A stretch of DNA of 64,000 nucleotides from UBA1447 sp964627535 (GTDB lineage Bacteria > Bacillota > Clostridia > Oscillospirales > Acutalibacteraceae), in contig CAZVJW010000016.1 of the NCBI GenBank assembly GCA_964627535.1, positions 1 through 64,000 on the forward strand, in the 5' to 3' direction. The position numbers were made by a program, and so were the translations under genes. The notes beneath the pieces are model-generated. The model ran no database searches. It saw nothing but the letters and a program-made list of their open reading frames with translations, and had not been told where the DNA came from. Of the stretch, positions 9,388-18,232 are shown piece by piece (positions within the stretch are counted from its first letter, which is position 1; every line of letters starts with the position of its first letter).

Positions 9388-9428
9388 TCGAGCCTCGGAT
9401 ACCGTATATAACAGGTATCCGAGGCTCG
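9388..9428 (-). terminator. Rho-independent terminator after the 9452-10612 gene
   Basis: The stem GAGCCTCGGATACC...GGTATCCGAGGCTC is perfect over 14 bp. A T-rich stretch follows on the minus strand. Confidence 0.8.
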
Positions 9429-9451
9429 GCATTTATTCATTTGATCAGCGT

Positions 9452-10612
9452 TTAGATTTCCGGAATAACTATTTCGATTTCTTTGCCAAGTTCGGCGGAA
9501 CGGGAGATACCGTCGAGAATTGCCTGGTTGTAGATTATCTGTTTTGATGGAACGGGAGCCGGCCCGCCGGTTTTTACCGCGTCAATAAAAGTGCGGATTT
9601 TTATGTCGAACAAATCTTTGCCGTTATTGCTGAGGATAGGCATGACGGTTTCCACCTGCTTGCCCGCTACATCATGGTAAACCTTCAGCGCGCCGCCTAC
9701 ACTGCCGTTCCAGCAGTCTGTTGACGGAATACGCAAACCACCCTCTTTGCCGAAAATCAACGAATCTCCCGGCGTATCCATATGCATAGCCCATGCAATT
9801 CTGAAGTCGAGAATAATTCCGCCTTCAAGGCGCACAAAACCCGCCGCGAAATCGTCAACGCCGAAAATGTCGACATACTCGGGTTTATTGGAATATTTTT
9901 TACTTTTTCCGAAGAAGTCGGATTTATAGCCGGTAACGGTTAAAGGCTTTGGATAACCGATAGCGTTCATTACCACATCCAGCGAATAGCAGCCGATATC
10001 GCCCAAAGCGCCGAGTCCTGCTGTTTCTTTTTCAATGAAGGAAGTGCCAAACGGAGTCGGAATGCCTCTGCGGCGCCCGCCGCCTGTCTGGATATAATAA
10101 ATCTCGCCCAATTCACCGGACTGGACAATTTTCTTGATCATCTTCATGTTTTCGTCAAAACGGGGCTGAAAACCGATTGAAACAATTTTTCCGCTCTTTT
10201 TCTCTGCTCTGCAAATGGCGACAGCTTCATCCAGCGTGACGCACATCGGTTTTTCAAGCAGAACATTGACACCTTTTTCAAGCGCATAAACTGTGCACTC
10301 CGCATGGGTGGCGTTATATGTGCAGACACTGACTGCGTCAAGCTCTTCTGTATCCAGCAATTCCCTATGGCTAGGATAAAATCTCAGTTTCTTTACGTCA
10401 ACGCCGCAATTTTTAAAAAACTCTTCGGCTTTGCCGGGAACCAAATCGGCAGCCGCGACAATTTCCACATCGGGGCATTTCAAATAGCTCTTAACATGCG
10501 CCTCGGCTATCCAACCGCAACCTATGATAGCGACCTTCATTTTTCTTGCCGCGTCAATCTCTTTTCCCTGCTCCTGTTTCTCCTGCCATTTGTCCAGAAT
10601 GTTATCTGCCAT
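9452..10612 (-). CDS. Gfo/Idh/MocA family oxidoreductase (paralogue 2)
   Basis: 386 aa close paralogue of the protein at 5726-6862. It has the same MADNILDKWQEKQ leader, the Rossmann motif VAIIGCGWIAEAH, EKPMCVTLDEA, GALGDIGCYSLD and the IPEI C terminus. It differs by a few extra residues near 300 (PSTDCWNGSVGGALK). The reading frame extends 33 codons further upstream, but the paralogue leader and the GCGGGGC before 10612 fix the start there. The promoter TTGCAA-17-TATAAT lies just upstream. Two closely related dehydrogenases flanking the aminotransferase operon suggest a local duplication, with the same or related substrates. Confidence 0.88.
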   Translation of the reverse strand: MADNILDKWQEKQEQGKEIDAARKMKVAIIGCGWIAEAHVKSYLKCPDVEIVAAADLVPGKAEEFFKNCGVDVKKLRFYPSHRELLDTEELDAVSVCTYNATHAECTVYALEKGVNVLLEKPMCVTLDEAVAICRAEKKSGKIVSIGFQPRFDENMKMIKKIVQSGELGEIYYIQTGGGRRRGIPTPFGTSFIEKETAGLGALGDIGCYSLDVVMNAIGYPKPLTVTGYKSDFFGKSKKYSNKPEYVDIFGVDDFAAGFVRLEGGIILDFRIAWAMHMDTPGDSLIFGKEGGLRIPSTDCWNGSVGGALKVYHDVAGKQVETVMPILSNNGKDLFDIKIRTFIDAVKTGGPAPVPSKQIIYNQAILDGISRSAELGKEIEIVIPEI

Positions 10613-10672
10613 TTTATTTGCCCCGCTTTCAATTTCATTCGCCGCAAACGTTAGACCCCGCGGCTCAAAAAA

Positions 10673-10701
10673 ATTATAACAAATGCTTTTGAGTTTTGCA
10701 A
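10673..10701 (-). promoter_or_regulatory. Sigma-A-type promoter for the 9452-10612 gene
   Basis: On the minus strand, TTGCAA (10696-10701), a 17-nt spacer and TATAAT (10673-10678) lie upstream of the start at 10612. This also argues against the longer start at 10711. Confidence 0.7.
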
Positions 10702-10779
10702 GAACAATCACAGCTTTGTTTGATTTTGTTTGATTTTAAATTTTATCGTTAAATCATCATGATAATATCAATAATCCTG

Positions 10780-10808
10780 TTTACATTCCCCACGATTATT
10801 GTTATTAT
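10780..10808 (+). promoter_or_regulatory. Promoter for the 10865-11932 oxidoreductase
   Basis: TTTACA (10780-10785), a 17-nt spacer and TATTAT (10803-10808) lie about 55 bp before the ATG. Confidence 0.6.
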
Positions 10809-10864
10809 GATAGCGTCAGTTTTGAAGATTCTAAACTGTCACTATTCAAATTCGGAGGTAAAAA

Positions 10865-11932
10865 ATGAAGAAGATAAAGGTTGCCATCATCGGCTGCGGC
10901 AGCATTGCGCACGGGTCACACACTCCCCACTATATCTCAAACGAGAATGCTGAAATTATTTATTTCTGCGATATCATTCCGGAACGCGCGGATCGATATG
11001 TTGAGGAGTTCGGCTGCGGAAAAGCAGTTTACGATTATCACGAATTTTTGAATGATCCTGAGCTTGACGCGGTTAGCGTCTGCACCCACAATGATTTTCA
11101 TGCGCAGATTTCCATCGATTTTATGAGAGCCGGCAAGGATGTTCTCTGCGAAAAACCACCCGCACGCACCCTTCCGGAAGCGCTTGAAATGCAAAGAGTT
11201 GCGCACGAAACGGGCAGAACACTGAATATAGGGGTCTGCAACCGCTTCGGCACTGCCGTTAATATGATTAAGAAATTAATCGACGATGGTGAGCTTGGCG
11301 AGGTTTATCATGTATATGCCAGTTTCAGGGCCCATCGCAGCATTCCCGGTTTAGGCGGAGATTTTACAACGAAAGCTATTTCGGGCGGCGGTTCCCTTAT
11401 CGACTGGGGTGTGCATTACCTTGATTTGATTCAGTACTGCTGCGGAGACCCAAAGCCCCTGACTGCTTCCGGCGAAGCTTTCTGTAAACTTGGCAAGGAT
11501 ATCCCGAATTATATCTATTTAGGTATGTGGGCAAGAGATTCGGCTAAAAATGAAGGCATTTATGATGTTGACGATTCCGTCACAGGTCTTGTAAGAACTA
11601 CCGGTCCGGTTATCAGCTTCACCGGCGCGTGGGCGCAAAACGTCTATATAAACGAAACATATATTGATTTCATGGGCGATAAAGCGGGTATCCGCTTAAA
11701 CTATTGCGGAAACTTTAACTATTTTTATATTGAAGACCGGGCGCTTATGTCCGATGAACCCGACTTTGAAGCAAATGACTTTTATAAGGCTGAGATTGAT
11801 TCCTTTATTCATTGCGTGATGACAGGCGAAAGGAACCAGGCTAATATCGATTATGTAATAGAAACTTCGAAGATTATGCAGGCTATTTATGACTCTTCGG
11901 AGCAGCATAAAGAAATTAAAATTCAGGGTTAA
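10865..11932 (+). CDS. Gfo/Idh/MocA family oxidoreductase
   Basis: 355 aa. The Rossmann motif VAIIGCGSIAHGSHTPHY opens the protein, and EKPPARTLPEAL near residue 97 holds the family lysine. GGGSLIDWGVHYLDLIQYC carries the Asp and His expected in the active site. Unlike the two paralogues to the left it keeps the usual His and lacks the leader. CGGAGG precedes the ATG. It is divergent from paralogue 2 and is followed closely by repeat copy B and a hairpin. It probably serves the same carbohydrate pathway, on position alone. Confidence 0.87.
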   Translation: MKKIKVAIIGCGSIAHGSHTPHYISNENAEIIYFCDIIPERADRYVEEFGCGKAVYDYHEFLNDPELDAVSVCTHNDFHAQISIDFMRAGKDVLCEKPPARTLPEALEMQRVAHETGRTLNIGVCNRFGTAVNMIKKLIDDGELGEVYHVYASFRAHRSIPGLGGDFTTKAISGGGSLIDWGVHYLDLIQYCCGDPKPLTASGEAFCKLGKDIPNYIYLGMWARDSAKNEGIYDVDDSVTGLVRTTGPVISFTGAWAQNVYINETYIDFMGDKAGIRLNYCGNFNYFYIEDRALMSDEPDFEANDFYKAEIDSFIHCVMTGERNQANIDYVIETSKIMQAIYDSSEQHKEIKIQG

Positions 11933-11942
11933 AACACATCTT

Positions 11943-12044
11943 ATACTAATCCCGATTATAAAACCCCTATGAAATCAAGCAAAAACCTTTAACAAACCGG
12001 TTTTTGTGCCGAATTTTTAGCTATGTTTTAAAGAGGGATTATTA
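11943..12044. repeat. Miniature inverted-repeat element, copy B (102 bp)
   Basis: Same subfamily as copy A. The left end is ATACTAATCCC; the right end GGGATTATTA has one change from the consensus GGGATTAGTA. TT lies on both sides (11941-11942 and 12045-12046), consistent with a 2-bp target duplication. It sits 10 bp after the stop of the 10865-11932 gene. Confidence 0.8.
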
Positions 12045-12093
12045 TTGCCGGGTCTGATTCAGCGGCACATGCATCTGTAATTTTTTATATGAA

Positions 12094-12133
12094 TTTTTCA
12101 AGCTCCGGATATTAAAAACCGGAGCTTGAAATT
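12094..12133. terminator. Bidirectional terminator hairpin
   Basis: The 12-bp stem TTCAAGCTCCGG...CCGGAGCTTGAA has an A-rich loop and T-rich flanks. It lies between the convergent oxidoreductase (+) and Clp ATPase (-). Confidence 0.75.
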
Positions 12134-12165
12134 TATATATTTACTGATTTAAAGTTAGCAGCAAT

Positions 12166-14496
12166 TCAAAGTGATACGAGCGTGATTTCATCGTTTTCAG
12201 CAACGAGTGTCACAACCTTCAGCGGTTTACCGATACTGTTTACAATTAATGATGCTATTTTATCTTCAACTTTACGTCGGATAACATTTTGCAGGTCTCT
12301 TGCCCCTCGGGTACCTCCGATAGAAGATTTTGCCAGCACGCCGGGAACATTCGCTTCCCAGGTAAAGGTTATTCCTTTATCACGCAGAGGTTCAACAAGT
12401 TCTTCAAGCATCAAGGTTGATATCCGCTCAAAATCCTCCATGGACAATTCGTTGAAAACAGCAATCTCATCAACACGCCCGATGAATTCGGGACGCAGGA
12501 AATCCGAAAGTGCTTTCATCACTTTTTCTTTCGAAGCATCTCCCTTACTCTTTGTGAAACCGAGAGCGCCCTCTTTCCTGTCGCTTCCGGCATTTGATGT
12601 CATGATAATCACCGTATTTTCAAAACTGACTGTCCTGCCTTGCGCATCTGTAATTTTACCTTCGTCAAGGATTTGCAGGAGAATATTCATAACATCAGGA
12701 TGTGCTTTTTCAATCTCATCAAACAAAAGAACAGAATAAGGCTTGCGGCGCACCTTTTCGGTCAGTTGGCCTGCCTCGTCATAACCGACATAGCCCGGAG
12801 GGGAGCCGATTATTCGGGAAACGGAATGTTTTTCCATAAACTCCGACATGTCAAGCCTGATAAGTGTTTCAGGGGTGTCAAAAAGCTCACTTGCAAGCTG
12901 TTTGACCAGTTCGGTTTTGCCCACACCTGTCGGACCGACAAAAATAAATGAAGACGGACGGCGGCGCGGATTAATCTGCACCCTTCCCCTTCGAATGGCA
13001 GCGGCAACAAGTTCCACCGCAGCATCCTGCCCAATGATTTTATTTTTTAAATTTTTCTCCAAGTCTGCAAGTCTGCTAAGGTCACTTTCAATTACCTTTT
13101 GGGCAGGTATCCCTGTCCAAAGCTGAATAACCCTTGCGAGGTCTTCTTCTGTGACCGCATTATCCGAGGCTTGCCTTATCAGCTCGTCCATGCCGTTTTC
13201 AAGGTTTAATACTTCGGCTTTTATTCGTGCTATTTCTTCATAATCCACGTTTTCGGTGTTTTCCAGAAGCTGTTGCTGTGTTGTCTGAAGTTCAGCCAGC
13301 TTATTTTCCGCAAGTTCTAAATCGCTGATATGTTTATTGCGCAAATTTGTGCTTGTGCAGGATTCATCTAATAGATCAATAGCTTTATCAGGTAAAAACC
13401 GGTCATTAATGTACCTTTCAGATAGAATGACCGCACGATATATCAATGAATCGCTTATTACAACGCGATGAAATTTCTCATAATAGTCTTTTATGCCAAG
13501 AAGCATTTGATAGGTGTCTTCAACCGATGGTTCCTCAATTCTTACCGGTTGCATACGACGTTCAAGTGCGGCGTCCTTTTCGATATACTTACGGTATTCA
13601 TTGAATGTGGTCGCGCCGATAATCTGAACCTCTCCCCTTGAGAGAGAAGGTTTTAGGATATTAGCCGCATTCATTGAACCCTCAGCATCACCTGCCCCGA
13701 CAAGGTTGTGAACTTCATCAATGAAAAGGATGATATTGCCTTCCGTTTTTACCTCGTCAACAAGACCTTTGATACGGCTTTCAAATTGACCTCTAAACTG
13801 TGTTCCCGCAACCAATGCTGCTAAATCAAGCAGTTGTATTTCTTTTTTCGATATTTTTGCCGGCACTTCGCCATTTGCAATACGCAAAGCAAGCCCTTCG
13901 GCTATAGCTGTTTTTCCGACACCCGGCTCGCCGATCAGGCAGGGGTTGTTTTTTGAACGGCGGCAGAGAATTTGAATGGTTCTGTATATTTCATTATCTC
14001 TGCCTATGATTCTGTCTATCTTGCCCGCTCTTGCTTTTGCAGTAAGGTCCGTGCAGTAAAGAGGAAGGAATTTGCGTTTATTTTCTTCCGCATCCCTGTT
14101 CTTCCCCTTCTTTTTACCAATCGGTGTGTGTTCGTCCTTACGGGCAGTTTGTCCTGCATCCGCATTATCCGGAATATCTTCAGAAGTATTTTCGGGCTTA
14201 TATTCGCCCAAATTCATTTGACCGAGAGACTGAAAAAACGGCAATGTGCCCGCACCGCCGGGCTCAAAGCCTGTACCTTCAGCATTCTCAAGCATATTGT
14301 TAAACTGATTGCTGACATCCTCTAATTCTTCCTCGCTTATTCCCATGCTCTGCATGATTTGTTTCACGGGACCTATATTCATTTCCATAGCGCATTTTAT
14401 ACAAAGCCCTTCCTGTGTAGTTTTTTCGCCTTCCACACGGGTTATAAAAAATATAGCGGGTCTGACTTTGCATTTAGCGCACAAAACCTGTTTCAT
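12166..14496 (-). CDS. Clp AAA+ ATPase with N-terminal zinc finger (ClpE-like)
   Basis: 776 aa protein-unfolding ATPase that should deliver substrates to ClpP. Instead of the usual double Clp-N repeat it starts with a short finger, C6-x2-C9 and C32-x2-C35, as in ClpE. A ~100-residue linker follows. The first AAA module has Walker A GEPGVGKT at 189-196 and Walker B ILFIDEVHN. A coiled middle region (near 410-470) follows. The second module has GPTGVGKTE and LLFDEIEKAHP. GALGFTK in the second module matches the position of the ClpP-binding loop (IGL/VGF), so a ClpP partner is likely. AAGGAG precedes the ATG. No CtsR-type operator was seen. Confidence 0.9.
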   Translation of the reverse strand: MKQVLCAKCKVRPAIFFITRVEGEKTTQEGLCIKCAMEMNIGPVKQIMQSMGISEEELEDVSNQFNNMLENAEGTGFEPGGAGTLPFFQSLGQMNLGEYKPENTSEDIPDNADAGQTARKDEHTPIGKKKGKNRDAEENKRKFLPLYCTDLTAKARAGKIDRIIGRDNEIYRTIQILCRRSKNNPCLIGEPGVGKTAIAEGLALRIANGEVPAKISKKEIQLLDLAALVAGTQFRGQFESRIKGLVDEVKTEGNIILFIDEVHNLVGAGDAEGSMNAANILKPSLSRGEVQIIGATTFNEYRKYIEKDAALERRMQPVRIEEPSVEDTYQMLLGIKDYYEKFHRVVISDSLIYRAVILSERYINDRFLPDKAIDLLDESCTSTNLRNKHISDLELAENKLAELQTTQQQLLENTENVDYEEIARIKAEVLNLENGMDELIRQASDNAVTEEDLARVIQLWTGIPAQKVIESDLSRLADLEKNLKNKIIGQDAAVELVAAAIRRGRVQINPRRRPSSFIFVGPTGVGKTELVKQLASELFDTPETLIRLDMSEFMEKHSVSRIIGSPPGYVGYDEAGQLTEKVRRKPYSVLLFDEIEKAHPDVMNILLQILDEGKITDAQGRTVSFENTVIIMTSNAGSDRKEGALGFTKSKGDASKEKVMKALSDFLRPEFIGRVDEIAVFNELSMEDFERISTLMLEELVEPLRDKGITFTWEANVPGVLAKSSIGGTRGARDLQNVIRRKVEDKIASLIVNSIGKPLKVVTLVAENDEITLVSL

Positions 14497-14537
14497 TTAT
14501 ATTTTCTCCTTGTTTGGATAATATTACCCGATAAACA

Positions 14538-15176
14538 TTATTTCTTTAGCTTTTTTTCCAATGCTTTTTCCTTAAACTGGCGAAATGTTTCCGGTAAATA
14601 ACCAAGCAACGCAATAAATGTAAGCAAAGCTGAAATTATTACAAGAGTCATTACGGACCAATCCGGTAAAACGAGTGCCGGATTTTCGGCATTTCTTACA
14701 AACGCCCCGATTTCCGGACCGAATGCGATAATAAGAAGCATCGTCCCGTAAAAAAAGAATGTGGCTATTTTCCCCCATATTTCCGCCGCACCCGGACGGA
14801 TACCCTTAGACAGCATAACTGCACCGCCAACCACCATAATACCCTCTTTAAAAAGGAAAAACAGAAAAACCCAGCTAAAGGCTCTTAAAGTACTGCTTTC
14901 AACCCCTCTAAACACAAAAAATAGCATGACTGCAATTGTTATTTGAGTCAGTTTATCCGCAATAGGGTCAAGGACTTTTCCAAGATCGCTTACTTGATTG
15001 AAACGGCGGGCAATTTTGCCATCTAAAAAATCGCTAAGCCCCGATAAAAACAGAGCAAAAACCGCCCAAATATATTTTTCGTTATAGAAAAGAATTGCAA
15101 AAACCGGAATAAGAAAAATTCTCAGCACAGTCAGTAAATTTGGAATTGTAAGGCTGCCTTTAAACAGATCTTTCAT
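14538..15176 (-). CDS. pgsA: CDP-diacylglycerol--glycerol-3-phosphate 3-phosphatidyltransferase
   Basis: 212 aa integral membrane enzyme that forms phosphatidylglycerol phosphate. The CDP-alcohol phosphatidyltransferase signature is present in full: SDFLDGKIARRFNQVSDLGKV followed by LDPIADK, fitting D-G-x2-A-R-x8-G-x3-D-x3-D, at about residues 48-75. Four to five hydrophobic segments follow. IPNLLTVLRI at the start is typical of PgsA. GGAAGGAAA precedes the ATG. The C terminus is rich in lysine. Confidence 0.9.
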   Translation of the reverse strand: MKDLFKGSLTIPNLLTVLRIFLIPVFAILFYNEKYIWAVFALFLSGLSDFLDGKIARRFNQVSDLGKVLDPIADKLTQITIAVMLFFVFRGVESSTLRAFSWVFLFFLFKEGIMVVGGAVMLSKGIRPGAAEIWGKIATFFFYGTMLLIIAFGPEIGAFVRNAENPALVLPDWSVMTLVIISALLTFIALLGYLPETFRQFKEKALEKKLKK

Positions 15177-15262
15177 ATAAATTTCCTTCCTATTGAAAAA
15201 TAAAATAACAGATCACCAGTTCTGCGGATATTGAGCATACATGGTATAACCGTTTATTCGCA

Positions 15263-15970
15263 TTACGCATTGAAATCCTTCAGCACAAAGTTGTTTTCGT
15301 TTATAAAGCTTACGATCTTTGAAGAATCAACCGCTTGAGCAACAACCGATTCTTTGCCTATCCCGGCAATGATTTCGAACAGCACACAGAGAAGAAAAAC
15401 TAAAATCACGCCTTTTACTGCGCCTAAAACTCCTCCCAAAAGCCTGTTTGCGGTTTTCAGGAAAGGAAGTTTGAAAAATTTATCGATCAATCTAACAATA
15501 ATCATGAGCAAAATATATATCAGCGCAAGTAACAGTGCAAATAAAATCGCATGTGTAACAGCTGTAATAATTGGGGATGCAACAGTGTCAGTAAGTTCTC
15601 TTGCAATAGTCGTACTTTTATTGTCGAGTCCATTAATTTTTTCGGTTATTCCGTTTGTATCAATTCCCAATGATGCGGCAATATTAATAACAAACTCCGG
15701 TATTGAGGTTATCACCGCGGAAGCCTGCTTTGCCGCTGCGGTTGCCCCGGAGGCATCGACAAGGTTTTTACTGATTAAATCGAATACCCTTTCGCTTAAA
15801 AACCTTTCATAAATAACAGGAGCGAGAACCGCACTGAATTGATATGCAAGAAAAAATGCTGCCGCCATGGCAATCATTCCAAGCACCGATTTCACAAAAC
15901 CTTTTACAATTCCGGTAATAAGCATGCTTGCAAACACCAATAATAATATTATATCTACCGCAAATTCCAA
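15263..15970 (-). CDS. CvpA family membrane protein
   Basis: 235 aa with a typical CvpA N terminus (VDIILLLVFASMLITGIVKGFVKSVLG) and four probable membrane segments (about 5-25, 28-50, 130-165 and 180-205). Family members are linked to colicin V production and envelope stress tolerance; the biochemical role is unclear. The start codon is TTG, placed 8 bases after AAAGGAGG, which is strong support. It is separate from pgsA by ~85 bp. Confidence 0.82.
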   Translation of the reverse strand: MEFAVDIILLLVFASMLITGIVKGFVKSVLGMIAMAAAFFLAYQFSAVLAPVIYERFLSERVFDLISKNLVDASGATAAAKQASAVITSIPEFVINIAASLGIDTNGITEKINGLDNKSTTIARELTDTVASPIITAVTHAILFALLLALIYILLMIIVRLIDKFFKLPFLKTANRLLGGVLGAVKGVILVFLLCVLFEIIAGIGKESVVAQAVDSSKIVSFINENNFVLKDFNA

Positions 15971-16033
15971 TCAGACAACCTCCTTTGCATAAAATAAATT
16001 ATAACATATTACAGATAATAATATCAAATAATT

Positions 16034-17449
16034 TTATTGGTTCAATCCGACAACCGAGTATTGGTTTATAGCGCAATCGTCAACAATATATATTTTTTTC
16101 CCTGCGCCAAAAACTTTTTCCGCTTTATCATTGGTTTTTATACTGCCCATTTGTTTCCCTTTGTTGTCGAAACTCTGCACCTCATTGTCGAGGAGAACCG
16201 ATGTGTAATTTTCATCGCACGAAACCCAGCTGACTTCCTGATCAAAGCTTTTTTCAAAAATTGGCAGACCTTTTGAGTCGAAGACCTTGAGCTCATTTTG
16301 TGCAATATTTCCAAAGGATGAAAGCACCAATGAAATTTTTCCTTTTTCATCTATGTGCAAGCGGTGTAAAACCCCAACGCCATATGCAACATCCTGCTTT
16401 TGCTGTGTTTTGAGAGTAACTACGCTAAGTAAATTATCACCGATTGCATGAACAGTTCCCCTGCTGCCGAATTTCACTTTTACCAATGTCGTCTCCGGAT
16501 ATTCAAAGCTTGCCACCGCTTCGTTCTTGTCAAAATCAAATACAAAAAGTTTGGAATAAAGCTCTGCATCTTTTGCGCCTACAACAGCAACGGCAACGCT
16601 TTTACCGTTATCCGACAGTGCGACAGCCGCAATATGCTCAACAGCACATTTCCAAACAAAAATATTTTTTTTGTCAGTCAAATTCGTGTTTTGGCTGTAA
16701 TCCGCCGAGAAAACATCAGAGTCAATTTCCGAATTGCCTTTATTGTTCATTGATGCAACAAGCAGCGATTTGGATGCTATTGCCAAATTACCTTTTCTGC
16801 CAATTGACGTGGCAAGTATATTCACCCCAACATCTTTTTCAAGCAAAACGCTAAAGCGGCTTAATACTTTAAATCTACCCGAGGCCATGTCATACACTAT
16901 TGCACGCCCGTTGCATGTATCCATAACAGCATTGGAAAAAGTATGCTGAAAATATGAGATTTCTTTTGCGGTTGAGTTTAAAACTCTTGTTGAATCGTTA
17001 TCCAAAACTATTATATCAGAGCCTATCATATTAAATGAACTCGAATTCGCACCTAATAATTGATATGGATATCCGGTTCCGCTGCCTATGTTTGAAAATG
17101 AAATGTCGCCAAACTTAATAACCGTAATCAAAGCAACCGCAATAAGCAAAAATACAATTAAAATATTTTTTGCACGCTTTATTGTTTTACGCTTTTTTGA
17201 AATCTTCTTTGCAATATTTGGCATGGTTTTCGGTAAAGATTTATTTACCAAAGGACTTTTAGAATGTTCCGTCGGCAATACTTTACTGTTATCGGGCATT
17301 TTTTTTTGCCCGGATTTGGTTTTAGATATTGGGACAACTTTCGTTTGCTTTTTCAAAGAGGATTTTGAAACGCTCTTTTGAGGGTTTGAATTGATTTTAT
17401 TTCCTTGTTTTTCTTCTTTCAAAAACGCCATCCCTTTCAATGCTGCCAA
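16034..17449 (-). CDS. Single-pass membrane protein with propeller-like outer domain (DUF5711-like)
   Basis: Up to 471 aa. The first ~93 residues are rich in Lys, Ser and Pro (cytoplasmic, disordered). One membrane segment lies at about 95-112 (NILIVFLLIAVALITVIKFG). The remaining ~350 residues form repeated short strands (VFVWKCAVEHIAAVALSDNGKSV and similar), suggesting an extracytoplasmic beta-propeller. It resembles DUF5711 proteins of Clostridia, recalled rather than searched. The start is uncertain: TTG at 17449 has only a weak upstream G-rich stretch, and ATG at 17431 has AAAGGG immediately against it. It lies directly after truA. Confidence 0.65.
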   Translation of the reverse strand: MAALKGMAFLKEEKQGNKINSNPQKSVSKSSLKKQTKVVPISKTKSGQKKMPDNSKVLPTEHSKSPLVNKSLPKTMPNIAKKISKKRKTIKRAKNILIVFLLIAVALITVIKFGDISFSNIGSGTGYPYQLLGANSSSFNMIGSDIIVLDNDSTRVLNSTAKEISYFQHTFSNAVMDTCNGRAIVYDMASGRFKVLSRFSVLLEKDVGVNILATSIGRKGNLAIASKSLLVASMNNKGNSEIDSDVFSADYSQNTNLTDKKNIFVWKCAVEHIAAVALSDNGKSVAVAVVGAKDAELYSKLFVFDFDKNEAVASFEYPETTLVKVKFGSRGTVHAIGDNLLSVVTLKTQQKQDVAYGVGVLHRLHIDEKGKISLVLSSFGNIAQNELKVFDSKGLPIFEKSFDQEVSWVSCDENYTSVLLDNEVQSFDNKGKQMGSIKTNDKAEKVFGAGKKIYIVDDCAINQYSVVGLNQ

Positions 17450-17479
17450 TGTGGCGAGCAGAGTTCCCGTCTTTCAAAA

Positions 17480-18232
17480 TCAAGACTTTAGATCAAAAAT
17501 GTAATTCACTTTATTTAAATACAAACCATGCGCCGGTGCTGTTATCCCTGCCCGCGAACGATCCTTTGAGGCTATAATATCACATATACTTCCCTGTTCA
17601 ATTTTACCCTGCGCGATTTTTAGAAGGGTACCCACCATTATACGAACCATGTTATACAAAAAGCCGTTCGCTTCGACAGTTAGTATAATTTCATCACCAA
17701 ACCGTTCAACAGTAAAACTGCTGATATTCCGGACTGTACTCCCGATTTTACTGTGTGCCGAGCAAAAACTTGCGAAATCGTGCTCACCAAGGAATGCTTT
17801 CGCTTCGTTTTCAAGCATCTTTTCATTAAGCGGATATTTATAGTGCAACGCATAACCGTTTTTAAACGGGTTTCTCACAGGCGAATTCCAGATTTTATAT
17901 ATATATTGTTTTGAAACGCAGTCATACCTCGCATGAAAATCATAACCCACATCACAGCATGATGTAACCGCTATATCAAACGGCAGGTTGGCATTGAGCG
18001 CCGAAATAAGTCGGTCGCAATTCCAATTGCTTCCCGTACGCATGTTGAAGCAATACATATTTGCGTGCACGCCTGCATCGGTACGTGAGCATCCGACGAT
18101 ATTTCCCCGTTCGCCCAATATCTTTTCAAACGCATCCTGGATGATTTGCTGAACGGATATTCCGTTTTTTTGAACCTGCCAGCCATGGTAAGCAGTGCCG
18201 TCAAAAGCGAGTGTGAAAAAAAGATTTCTCAT
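17480..18232 (-). CDS. truA: tRNA pseudouridine(38-40) synthase TruA
   Basis: 250 aa enzyme that isomerises uridines 38-40 of tRNA anticodon arms. The catalytic Asp is in CSRTDAGVHA (near residue 53). The N terminus LAFDGTAYHGWQVQ and the C-terminal NGFLYNMVRIMVG are typical. It overlaps the ecfT stop by 4 bases, so translation is coupled to the transporter. truA following the ECF cassette is a common arrangement in Bacillota. Confidence 0.95.
   Translation of the reverse strand: MRNLFFTLAFDGTAYHGWQVQKNGISVQQIIQDAFEKILGERGNIVGCSRTDAGVHANMYCFNMRTGSNWNCDRLISALNANLPFDIAVTSCCDVGYDFHARYDCVSKQYIYKIWNSPVRNPFKNGYALHYKYPLNEKMLENEAKAFLGEHDFASFCSAHSKIGSTVRNISSFTVERFGDEIILTVEANGFLYNMVRIMVGTLLKIAQGKIEQGSICDIIASKDRSRAGITAPAHGLYLNKVNYIFDLKS

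Noticed and set aside
10613..10711. Longer start for oxidoreductase paralogue 2
   Set aside because: The extension lies across the promoter TTGCAA-17-TATAAT and is absent from paralogue 1.
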